DNA of 64,000 bases from assembly GCA_012744475.1 (NCBI GenBank), contig JAAYBV010000067.1:1-64000 (forward strand), given 5' to 3'. The first letter of the stretch is position 1, and each line of letters begins with the position of its first letter. The notes below the pieces were generated by a model, which had not been told where the DNA came from, did not search any database, and saw nothing but the letters and a program-made list of their open reading frames with translations. Of the stretch, positions 1 to 7,978 are shown one piece after another. This DNA is from Phycisphaerae bacterium. Lineage in GTDB: Bacteria > Planctomycetota > Phycisphaerae > Sedimentisphaerales > Anaerobacaceae. The position numbers and the translations under genes are program-made.

Positions 1-130
1 GAGCGCCATGTGTGGCAGCGGCAAGCGCAGGCTTGCCGATGGTGGTACGCGCGCCGTCGAAGCCATCGGCAAACTCCGCCTTGCTCCGTTTGCCGCTGCC
101 ACACGCCTGCCAGGATATTTTCACAGACAC
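1..130. repeat. MITE-like inverted-repeat element, copy 1 (left end off window)
   Basis: A 94-nt core (11-104) recurs at 42576-42669 with only four substitutions that I count by eye. The core is bounded by inner inverted repeats (TGTGGCAGCGGCAA at its left, TTGCCGCTGCCACA at its right). The right arm ends in CACAGACAC at 122-130, the same terminus as the second copy. Core orientation matches copy 2, but the arms match the opposite arms of copy 2 in reverse complement. The element stops two bases before the stop codon of the radical SAM gene. The left terminus and any target duplication lie outside the window. Confidence 0.75.
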
Positions 131-132
131 AC

Positions 133-1563
133 TTACGCCGAGCGGAGGCGGTGGAGGATGTCCCAGTAGGCGCCGCGTGCGCCTTGTGCGATGGCATCGA
201 CCAGTTCGGAGTTGTCGTTGTAGTTGTGGTCGGTTGCGCCGGCGACGGGATTCTCTTGCGTCGGCTCAAAGAATCGCTGGTCCCCGGCTATCAGATCCTT
301 GACCAGCCGGGCCGGCTCAGGACCGAGGGACGGGGCGATATAGAACGTCGGCCGGAACAGATCGCACGGCCCGGAGTATTTGCGGCGGATCGCGGGATTG
401 GTCTGGAGGGGTCCTTCCTTCGCCACCATCTCCATCATCCCGGTTCCGGGATAGAGGCGAATCCCCAGAGACGCCCCAGCACAGTCGGGATCGATCTTCT
501 TGACGAAATCAATCGTCGTGGAGACCGTCTCGGGCGTCTCCCCCGGGCCACCCAACAGCAGATCGATCATCACCTTGATCCGGTTGTCGCGGCACAGTTG
601 CACCGCCTGGGCCAGATCGGCGGCGCGGTGCGGCTGGCGGTACGTTCGCAGCATCGCCTCGCTGGCCGAGTCGCCCGTGAAGTTGATCCCGACACAGCCC
701 GCCCGTTTCATGGCGCCGGCCAACTCTGCGTCGAACGGCGTCACCGCCAGATACGTGTACCATTGCACCTTCCGGCCCAAGCCGCGACGAATGAACTCCT
801 CGCAGACCGCCAGTGCGTGGCTTCGAGGGATATTGAACTCCGCGTCGCAGGTGTGCAAGACGTCGATCCCCTGGGCCAGCAGTGACTCGACCTCGTCGGC
901 CACCTCCTTCGGCGCCCGCATCCGGCTGTGCGTGCCCTTGGCCAGTGGATCGGCGCAGTAGAGGCAGCGCCGGTCGCAGCCCCGCTTGGTCTCCAGGCCG
1001 CACTGGCCACCCCTGGCGAAATATGCGACGTTGTCCACCGCGCGCCGACGCGTCGGTATGGTCAGCTGCGCAGGCCAGGCAGGCTGATTGCATACGATCT
1101 GACCATCGTGTCGCCAGAGCAATCCATCGACTGTCTCGAACGCCCTGCCATTGCGCAACTGACGGTACAGCGCAACCATCGCCTGTTCCCCATCGCCATG
1201 GACGCCAAAATCGGCCGCGGTGGCCTCGACGACACGCCGGGCGAAGGTGCTGAATCCCACCCCGCCGATGACGATGGGGGCGTCGCTGAGCGAACGCAAG
1301 CGCTCCACGAGACTTGCCAGACCCGGGACGAACCACTGGGCGCTGGGCCAGAAGCAGTCGTCCACGTTGCGAAACGACAGTCCGATAAGAGCAGCAGCAT
1401 GACTCGAAAAGTAGCCCGCCAAGGCTGCCTCCGGATCGCTGCACAGGCACAGATCCAGCACATCGACGTCGAGCCCCTGGTCCTGGGCGGCTTCGGCCAC
1501 ATATTCCAGGCCGATCGGCCCGATCGGGGGCATCATCCGGTTCGTGTTGATCAAGGTCAGCAT
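133..1563 (-). CDS. B12-binding/radical SAM protein
   Basis: A 476-aa protein that combines a cobalamin-binding-like N-terminal domain (about residues 1-150, opening with the INTNRMMPPIGPIGLEYV-type strand-loop-helix) with a radical SAM domain. The [4Fe-4S] ligands are C196, C200 and C203 in KRGCDRRCLYCADP. The later stretch FTGDSASEAMLRTYRQ and LLLGGPGETPETV are typical of SAM-barrel strands. Such class B enzymes usually do methylations or rearrangements, but the substrate is not evident here. I chose the ATG at 1563 because homology-like sequence starts there; the open frame extends 111 codons upstream without recognisable sequence and into the divergent promoter. It is divergent from the CotH gene, and the repeat element abuts its 3' end. 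Confidence 0.85.
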   Translation of the reverse strand: MLTLINTNRMMPPIGPIGLEYVAEAAQDQGLDVDVLDLCLCSDPEAALAGYFSSHAAALIGLSFRNVDDCFWPSAQWFVPGLASLVERLRSLSDAPIVIGGVGFSTFARRVVEATAADFGVHGDGEQAMVALYRQLRNGRAFETVDGLLWRHDGQIVCNQPAWPAQLTIPTRRRAVDNVAYFARGGQCGLETKRGCDRRCLYCADPLAKGTHSRMRAPKEVADEVESLLAQGIDVLHTCDAEFNIPRSHALAVCEEFIRRGLGRKVQWYTYLAVTPFDAELAGAMKRAGCVGINFTGDSASEAMLRTYRQPHRAADLAQAVQLCRDNRIKVMIDLLLGGPGETPETVSTTIDFVKKIDPDCAGASLGIRLYPGTGMMEMVAKEGPLQTNPAIRRKYSGPCDLFRPTFYIAPSLGPEPARLVKDLIAGDQRFFEPTQENPVAGATDHNYNDNSELVDAIAQGARGAYWDILHRLRSA

Positions 1564-1600
1564 GGACGGACAGGATACCGCCGGAGCGCCACGCGGGCAA

Positions 1601-1629
1601 TTGATCCGTCCGACCTTTTCTGCTATACT
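1601..1629 (+). promoter_or_regulatory. Putative sigma70-type promoter for the CotH gene
   Basis: TTGATC at 1601-1606 and TATACT at 1624-1629 are separated by 17 nt. They lie in the 174-bp gap between divergent genes, about 110 bp before the CotH-family start. The assignment is by consensus only. Confidence 0.4.
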
Positions 1630-1665
1630 GGAGTCGTGGTCCACACGCCCCTCTGGCGTCGATCT

Positions 1666-1693
1666 GCAGGGGCAAGTGATTATTCGCCCCTGC
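1666..1693. repeat. Palindromic repeat, copy A
   Basis: A palindrome with arms GCAGGGGC (1666-1673) and GCCCCTGC (1686-1693). Its reverse complement matches the palindromic repeats at 58888 and 59376 at about 20 of 22 core positions. It sits in the 5' leader between the putative promoter and the CotH start, so it would form a hairpin in that transcript. Confidence 0.6.
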
Positions 1694-1737
1694 AAACGGG
1701 GTCTGCCGATCCGGATTCTCATAGGGTGATTCATCGC

Positions 1738-4698
1738 ATGACGCACAGGCTGGTTCTGACCGCAGCATTGCTCGCCCTGGGTTCGGCCACGTTTCTGCCC
1801 GCGCAGGACCTGGTGCGAATCAGCGAGTTCATGGCGGTCAACGACCGTGGTCTCGACGATGAGGACCGCAACGAGGAAGACTGGATCGAGATTCACAACG
1901 CCGAGGCCGGCGATGTGAACCTTGAAGGCTGGTTTCTGACCGATGATCCGGAGAACCTGACTCGATGGTCATTTCCGGCGGTGACGCTGGGCGCCGACCA
2001 GTACCTGGTGGTCTTCGCATCCGGCAAGGACCGCCATGACCCCACGGGCGAACTGCACACGAACTTCAGGCTCAGCGGAGACGGGGAGTACCTGGCCCTG
2101 GTTGGCCCCGACGGCGTCACTGTGACATCGGAATTCCTCCCCGCCTACCCCATCCAGGCACCCGACATCTCCTACGGACTGTCCGCCGTCACGTCCGAGA
2201 AAACGCTGCTGCCACAGCGATCGCCCGCCCGCGCCCTGGTGCCGCTGGACAACACACTGGAGGGCGGACCGCTGTTCGACGACAGGCGCCTCTGGACGCT
2301 CGAGGACCTTGACGATTCCGCCTGGCAGCCCGGCATAACCGGGGTGGGCTACGGCTACGGGCCAATGATCGGGACGGACGTCTCGGCGATGAACGGCGTT
2401 AACGAGACGGTGTACGTCCGTATCCCTTTCTTCGTGGACAACCTCGGGGAGATCAGGGGCCTGACGCTCCGCGTGTGGTTCGACGATGGGATCATCGCCT
2501 ACATCAACGGGCACGAGGTGGGCCGGCACAACGCGCCGGCGCCGGGGGCAGAGACCTGGAGCTCGGGGGCGGCGGATAGCTGGCCGAGGAACCGCACACC
2601 CGATGCCGTCGACTTCGATATCCCGCAGTTCGAATTTCTCCACGAGGGCACGAACCTGTTGGCGATCCAGGGCCTGAATCACGGCCTGTCCAATCCGGAC
2701 CTGCTGGTGATGCCGGAGCTGCTGGCCCGCGTCGTCGAGGTCGATGCGCCGCTGCGCTACTTCCCGACGCCCACGCCGGGCATGCCGAATGGTGTCGGCG
2801 TCGATGCGATCGGGCCGGTCATCACCAACGTCGAGCATCTTCCGACGACGCCATCGATCCGCCAACCCCTGCGCATCAGCGCACGAATCGCCCAGAGTCG
2901 CGATGCAATCGTTTCCACGACACTGCACTATCGTGTGATGTTCGGCCAGGAAATCTCGATCCCGCTTGTCGACGATGGGACCGGTCACGATGTCACCGCC
3001 GGCGACGGCATCTTCACCTCGCTGATTTCCGCCAGAGCACTGGGCGCAGGAGAGATGATCCGCTGGTACATCACGGCCACCGACGCCGCCGGACGCGTAT
3101 CGCGCTGGCCGCGATTTGCCGACCCGCAGAACTCTCCGCAGTATTGCGGGACGGTGGCCGCAGACCACAGCCTCAGGACCGCCCTGCCGGTGCTGCACTG
3201 GTTCATCGAGAACCCGCAGGCGGCCAACACGGACGCCGGCACACACTGCGCGCTCTTCTACGACGGGCAGTTCTACGACAACGTCCGGGTCTACCTCCAT
3301 GGCCAGTCCAGCCGGGGCTTTCCCAAGAAGAGCTACAACATCGATCTGCATCCGGGCCACAACTTCAAATGGGCCGAGGGCCAGCCGCGAGCCGACGACA
3401 TCAATCTCATGACGACCTACCCGGACAAGGCGCAGATGCGCAACATCCTGGCCTACGAGACCTATCGCGACACCGACTGCGCCTATCACTGGGTCTTCCC
3501 GGTGCGCGTGCAGCAGAACGGCCAGTTCTGGGGCACCGCCCATTTGATGGAAAACGGCGACGAGGACTGGCTGGTTCGCATGGGACTGAACGCGCAGGGC
3601 GCCCTGTACAAGATGTACAACTCGTTCAGCGCCCCGGGCGACGTCACATATGGCGCCGAAAAGAAAACCCGCAAGGATGAGAATAACGACGACCTCCGGG
3701 CCCTCTATAACGGTCTGAGCGCTTCCAGAGAATTACGCCAGCGGTATGTGTACGATCACGTGGACGTCGCGCAGGTCGTCAACTTCCTGGCGGCCCGCGC
3801 CGTCACCGGAGACACCGACTGCTGCCACAAGAACTACTATCTCTACTGCGACACCGGGCGAACCGATCTCTGGCAGATGTGGCCGTGGGATGTGGATCTG
3901 AGCTTCGGACGCCGATGGATCAGCCACCTGACGTACTGGGACCAGAACCTGATCGCCAATACGCCCCTGTTCATCGGAAGCGGCAATCGACTGCCTCAGG
4001 CGATCTTCGACATCCCGGAAACGCGTCAGATGTACCTTCGCCGCGTGCGTACGCTCATGGACGAGCTGCTCAAACCACCGGGCACGCCGCCCGAGGAGCT
4101 GCACTACGAGCCGCGCATCGACGAACTGGCGGCGCTGCTGGCCCCCGACGCGGCGCTCGATGCCGCCAGGTGGGGCTCCGATTCCTGGGGCAACGGCTCG
4201 ACGGCGCCGTGTTGCCCGCAATCCCTGCCGGAGGCGGTGGCCGAACTGAAGGACTCCTATCTGCCCGAACGCAGACGTCTATTGTACGAAGGACTGGTCT
4301 CCGGCGCGCGGGAACTGCCGGATGCGCAGCCCGCTGAGACCATCATCTCATTCGGAGTCGTCGACAACGCCCCCGTCAGCGGGAATCCCGATGAAGGCTG
4401 GATTCAGCTGCTCAACCCGAATCGCTACGCGGTCGACATCTCGGGCTGGACGCTGTGCGACGACGCCGACGCGGAGCCTGTCCTCTTCACGTTCCGCGGA
4501 GGCACTGTCATCCCGGCCGACGGCGCGCTTTATGTGGCCGTCAGCCGAATCGGCTTCGATAATCGCCGCCAGTGGCCTACCAAGGGTCGGTCGCTGTTCG
4601 TCTTGGGCGACTGCGCGCGCAGCCTCCCAGCCTCCGGCACGATCCTCGAACTGCTCGACCGCAGGGGCATGCCTGTCGACCGGATCGTCCTGCCGTAG
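1738..4698 (+). CDS. Secreted CotH-kinase-family protein with two lamin-tail domains
   Basis: A 986-aa exported protein. A signal peptide occupies about residues 1-22 (TAALLALGSATFLPAQ). A lamin-tail domain follows at about 23-140 (VRISEFMAVNDRG, WIEIHNAE, LEGWFLTDD). A CotH-like kinase domain lies at about 470-860, with LHGQSSRGFPKKSYNIDL, the downstream NGQFWGTAHLMENGDEDW and MWPWDVDLSFGR. A second lamin-tail domain closes the protein at about 870-985 (EGWIQLLNPNRYAVDISGW). CotH proteins are atypical protein kinases, known from spore coats but widespread as exoproteins in Planctomycetota; their substrates there are unknown. The ATG at 1738 directly precedes the signal peptide and is preceded by TAGGGTG; the frame is open much further upstream without meaning. 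Confidence 0.85.
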   Translation: MTHRLVLTAALLALGSATFLPAQDLVRISEFMAVNDRGLDDEDRNEEDWIEIHNAEAGDVNLEGWFLTDDPENLTRWSFPAVTLGADQYLVVFASGKDRHDPTGELHTNFRLSGDGEYLALVGPDGVTVTSEFLPAYPIQAPDISYGLSAVTSEKTLLPQRSPARALVPLDNTLEGGPLFDDRRLWTLEDLDDSAWQPGITGVGYGYGPMIGTDVSAMNGVNETVYVRIPFFVDNLGEIRGLTLRVWFDDGIIAYINGHEVGRHNAPAPGAETWSSGAADSWPRNRTPDAVDFDIPQFEFLHEGTNLLAIQGLNHGLSNPDLLVMPELLARVVEVDAPLRYFPTPTPGMPNGVGVDAIGPVITNVEHLPTTPSIRQPLRISARIAQSRDAIVSTTLHYRVMFGQEISIPLVDDGTGHDVTAGDGIFTSLISARALGAGEMIRWYITATDAAGRVSRWPRFADPQNSPQYCGTVAADHSLRTALPVLHWFIENPQAANTDAGTHCALFYDGQFYDNVRVYLHGQSSRGFPKKSYNIDLHPGHNFKWAEGQPRADDINLMTTYPDKAQMRNILAYETYRDTDCAYHWVFPVRVQQNGQFWGTAHLMENGDEDWLVRMGLNAQGALYKMYNSFSAPGDVTYGAEKKTRKDENNDDLRALYNGLSASRELRQRYVYDHVDVAQVVNFLAARAVTGDTDCCHKNYYLYCDTGRTDLWQMWPWDVDLSFGRRWISHLTYWDQNLIANTPLFIGSGNRLPQAIFDIPETRQMYLRRVRTLMDELLKPPGTPPEELHYEPRIDELAALLAPDAALDAARWGSDSWGNGSTAPCCPQSLPEAVAELKDSYLPERRRLLYEGLVSGARELPDAQPAETIISFGVVDNAPVSGNPDEGWIQLLNPNRYAVDISGWTLCDDADAEPVLFTFRGGTVIPADGALYVAVSRIGFDNRRQWPTKGRSLFVLGDCARSLPASGTILELLDRRGMPVDRIVLP

Positions 4699-4743
4699 CA
4701 GGCCACGAGCCGTACAGTCGAGCCGGGGTGACGCGAACCAAGT

Positions 4744-6270
4744 CTACGTCAGCTCCCAACCCGGTCGGCATTCGCGATCCAGGTACTTGTTCGCCTCCGG
4801 CACGTTCGTGACCTTCATGTTCGCGGCGTCCCAGAGCAGGCGCTTGCCTCCGAGCCTCAGTGAAACCGCCCCAAGATTGAAGGCTTCGGAGATCGGTCCG
4901 GCCAGCAGGAAATCGCCGTAGGAAGGCTTGCCCGTCTGGAACGCTTCGATCCAGGCGGCGGAGCGGCGGCGCCGGTCGCGTCCGCGTGCATCCGATGCCG
5001 CGGTGTTTCGCGACGCCTGGAAGGCGCGGGCCTTCCGCTGCGGGATGATCTGGGGGTCTTCACAGAGGAAACCGCCAAGGATCTTGCCCTTGTCGCCGAC
5101 AAACATCATGCCCTCGGCGGCCAGCTCGCGGTTGTCTTCTTCGGCCTCGGGCGGCGTCGGCGGCTTGATCCCCCCGTCGTACCAGAACAGATCGAGCGCG
5201 GGCCGGGCCCCCTTGGCCGCAAACTTGAATCGGATCGTGCAGGCGAACGGGAAGGCGTAGTCGTTGTGGATCTTCCTGCTGACACAATCCTCGATGGTGC
5301 AGACGTGGCTCGGCGTCGATTCGACCGCGACCGGAGCGTCCAGGTCGAACTCCTGGAAGACCGGCCAGAGACTGTAGTGCCCCATGTCGGCCACCGGCCC
5401 GCCTCCGAACTCGTACCAGCCCCGGAAGACCGCGTGCGTGTAATGCGGATGGTACGGACGGGGCAGCGACGGTCCAAGCCAGAGGTCCCAGTCGAAACCC
5501 TTTGGGATCGGGGGCCGGTCGGTCGGAATCGTGGCATACTGCGGCCACACCGGCCGGTTCGACCAGTTGTGAATCTCTCGCAGCGTCCCGATGGCGCCGT
5601 CGGCAATCCAGCCGGCGACCATGCGAACGTTCTGCCCCTCGCTGGCCGGCAGGAAATGCGTCGAGACCTTCGTCTGCCGGGCGGTCTCGATGACCAGCCG
5701 GGCCTCCCGAACGCGATTGGCCAGCGGCTTGTGCAGCACGACGTGCTTGCCCTTCCTCATGGCCGCAATCGAGACAATCGCGTGAAGATGGTCGGGTGTC
5801 ATCACCTTGACCGCGTCGATGTCCTTTTCCTTCTCCAGCAGCTCGCGGTAGTCCGCATAGGAAGCACAACCGTGGAATCCGCCGGAAGGGGTCTTGTCCG
5901 AGTAGTACAGCTCGACGACTTCCTTTCCCACGTCGCGGCCGCCGGGCACCCGGCCGGCGCCCTTCCTCCAGTCAGGCCGCCCCAGGCCTGCCGCGATGGT
6001 GCTCCGGACGCTGTCGGTGCCCCACTCCACGTAGTCGCTGCTGTCCTTGTTCGGATCGCAGACCGCGACCACCTGCACCTGCGGCGCGGCCAGCAACTGC
6101 ACCATTTCGGTGAGGCCCTGCGTGCCGCAGCCGATGTTGGCCACGGTCAGCTTCTCGCTCGGAGCGACGTAGCGGGCCCCTCCCAGCACGTGACGCGGTA
6201 CGATGGTGACGGCGCCCGCCGAGGCAGCCGCGTATCTCAGGAATTTGCGACGGTTCATGTCAGATGCCAT
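4744..6270 (-). CDS. Tat-exported Gfo/Idh/MocA-family oxidoreductase
   Basis: A 508-aa NAD(P)-dependent oxidoreductase. The N-terminus NRRKFLRYAAASAGAVTIV is a twin-arginine signal. The Rossmann fold begins at about residue 37 with KLTVANIGCGTQG, and the family hallmark EKxxxxxKPLANRV-type segment appears as HVVLHKPLANRVREARLV. The start at 6270 is set by AAGGAG five bases upstream; the ATG at 6258 is an alternative. The protein presumably folds with its nucleotide in the cytoplasm and is then exported, as is common for this family in Planctomycetota. It lies convergent to the CotH gene and divergent to the GH28-like enzyme, so a role in uronate or deoxysugar oxidation is plausible but unproven. 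Confidence 0.88.
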   Translation of the reverse strand: MASDMNRRKFLRYAAASAGAVTIVPRHVLGGARYVAPSEKLTVANIGCGTQGLTEMVQLLAAPQVQVVAVCDPNKDSSDYVEWGTDSVRSTIAAGLGRPDWRKGAGRVPGGRDVGKEVVELYYSDKTPSGGFHGCASYADYRELLEKEKDIDAVKVMTPDHLHAIVSIAAMRKGKHVVLHKPLANRVREARLVIETARQTKVSTHFLPASEGQNVRMVAGWIADGAIGTLREIHNWSNRPVWPQYATIPTDRPPIPKGFDWDLWLGPSLPRPYHPHYTHAVFRGWYEFGGGPVADMGHYSLWPVFQEFDLDAPVAVESTPSHVCTIEDCVSRKIHNDYAFPFACTIRFKFAAKGARPALDLFWYDGGIKPPTPPEAEEDNRELAAEGMMFVGDKGKILGGFLCEDPQIIPQRKARAFQASRNTAASDARGRDRRRRSAAWIEAFQTGKPSYGDFLLAGPISEAFNLGAVSLRLGGKRLLWDAANMKVTNVPEANKYLDRECRPGWELT

Positions 6271-6402
6271 TGCTTGTCTCCTTGACCGGGTGGATTGACG
6301 GATCGTCCAAGCACGGAACGTAAAACGGCCCTCGTAAGACCGTGCCCTTATGTTAACCCCCGTACCCGGAATGCACAAGAAGCCGTCGCGGGTTATGGGA
6401 AC

Positions 6403-6430
6403 TTGAGGTCCTGCGAATCCGTGCTATGAT
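6403..6430 (+). promoter_or_regulatory. Putative promoter of the GH28-esterase unit
   Basis: TTGAGG (6403-6408) and TATGAT (6425-6430) are spaced by 16 nt, about 76 bp before the GH28-like start. Called on consensus only. Confidence 0.4.
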
Positions 6431-6506
6431 GGCACGGGCTCGGGCGCATGATGCGGCTGACGGGCAAGTACAAGGACCCGCTTCTCTGTGACACAAGGAG
6501 TCTCTG

Positions 6507-7955
6507 ATGCGAAAGACCACGATCATCGCGTTCCTGCTTGTTCTGCAGCGACTTGACTCGATTCCTGCTCCAGACGCAAGCGCTGCCGGCGAGGCGCCGG
6601 CTGCGATTCGGGCTACGGCACCGAATGTCGTCGTGTATCCTGCTCCGGCGGGCGAGACGTTGTCCACCGATTACGAAGTGCGGGTGGAGGGCTTGAAGGT
6701 CGACTTGTACCGCGCCCGCGTGCTCGATCCTCCTTTCGCGGGCAAGGAGTGGGACTATGGCGGGCCGTACTCCTTCGCGAATTTCGACATGTCGGGCCCT
6801 GTTACGGTTCGCATCACATCCCCACGCTCTCTTCGGAACGTGGTGATCCGGCCGCAATCGTCCGGCGTCCGGCCTGTCATCGTAGACGATCACACGATCA
6901 CGTTGCCGCTGGAGCGACCGTGCAAGCTCAGCATCGAACCGGACGGCAGGCGAGGCCCCCTGCTGCTGTTCGCCAACCCGCCGGAGACCGATGCCCCCGA
7001 AGCCGGCGACGAAGGCGTAATGTACTTCGGGCCGGGCGTACATAAGCCCGAGAGAATCGTCCTCGGCAGCGGCCAGACCCTCTATCTGGCCGGCGGGGCG
7101 GTCGTAAAGGCGGAAGTGCTGGTGCAGGGATCGAACATTCGGATCTGCGGTCGCGGTATCCTCGACGGCTCCGATTGGGAGTGGCGCAAGGGCCCGGTGG
7201 GCAATCTGATCGCGATTCGCAACAGCAGCAACGTCGAGATTCGCGACATCACGCTGCGCGGCTCCTCGCACTGGACCATCGTCCCCAAGAGCAGCCGGCA
7301 CGTGACGATCCGAAACGTCAAGCTCTGCAATTCCCGCGTCCAGAACGACGACGGCATCAACCCGTGCAACTCCCAAGATGTGCTGATTACCGACTGCTTC
7401 ATCCGGAGCGACGACGACTGCGTCGCGCTGAAGGGTCTCGATTTCGAGGGAACGAACAGCAACGTGGAGCGGATCACCGTGGAAAATTCGATCCTCTGGT
7501 GCGACCGCGCCCGCATCTTCCTGCTCGGGCACGAGAGCCGTGCCGCCTTCATGCGCGACATCACGCTGCGGAATCTCGACATCATCCACTTCACCATGAC
7601 GCCGTTCCTGTTCGAGCCGGGCGAGGACATGCGGCTGGAGAACGTCACGGTGGAAAACATTCGGATGCACGGCGAAGGCCAGCGGGAGTTCATTCGTCTG
7701 CGCCCGGTGGTGAACCAGTACATGCGAAAGAAGGTCTCCGGATTCATCCGCAACATCCGGTTCCGCAACGTCACGATCGAAGGTCGAAGCGGCGAGTATC
7801 TCGTGCAGGTCATGGGAGCAGACGCCGAGCACGATGTTCGCGACGTGACGTTCGAAAACGTCTCGATCAACGGGCAGAAGCTGACCCGCCAATCCGAACG
7901 GGTCCAGGTCGGCGAACACACTGACGACCTGCGCTTCGATTCTGATGCACCATAG
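6507..7955 (+). CDS. Secreted GH28-like right-handed beta-helix glycosidase
   Basis: A 482-aa protein with a signal peptide at about residues 1-28 and a parallel beta-helix body. Motifs match the polygalacturonase family GH28: NDDG at about 280 (usual NTDG), SDDDC at about 301 (usual GDDC), and LLGHESR at about 338-344 (usual GHG). These would be catalytic acids and the substrate-binding His of a pectin- or rhamnogalacturonan-type glycosidase. The N-terminal ~120 residues are an accessory beta domain. The start is supported by AAGGAG at 6497-6502. It lies 23 bp ahead of the esterase and probably shares its transcript, which suggests joint attack on an esterified polyuronide. The exact substrate cannot be read from sequence. 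Confidence 0.8.
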   Translation: MRKTTIIAFLLVLQRLDSIPAPDASAAGEAPAAIRATAPNVVVYPAPAGETLSTDYEVRVEGLKVDLYRARVLDPPFAGKEWDYGGPYSFANFDMSGPVTVRITSPRSLRNVVIRPQSSGVRPVIVDDHTITLPLERPCKLSIEPDGRRGPLLLFANPPETDAPEAGDEGVMYFGPGVHKPERIVLGSGQTLYLAGGAVVKAEVLVQGSNIRICGRGILDGSDWEWRKGPVGNLIAIRNSSNVEIRDITLRGSSHWTIVPKSSRHVTIRNVKLCNSRVQNDDGINPCNSQDVLITDCFIRSDDDCVALKGLDFEGTNSNVERITVENSILWCDRARIFLLGHESRAAFMRDITLRNLDIIHFTMTPFLFEPGEDMRLENVTVENIRMHGEGQREFIRLRPVVNQYMRKKVSGFIRNIRFRNVTIEGRSGEYLVQVMGADAEHDVRDVTFENVSINGQKLTRQSERVQVGEHTDDLRFDSDAP

Positions 7956-7978
7956 CAACGATTCAAGGAGAAAACGAC

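Noticed and set aside
928-1737. Upstream extension of the CotH open frame by 270 codons
   Set aside because: It runs antisense through the radical SAM gene, has no family resemblance and places a signal peptide in mid-protein; the ATG at 1738 precedes the signal directly.
2000-3543. Long minus-strand open frame (524 codons) opposite the CotH gene
   Set aside because: Codon-shadow of a G+C-rich gene: low-complexity Arg/Val/Asp content, no ribosome-binding site and no domain.
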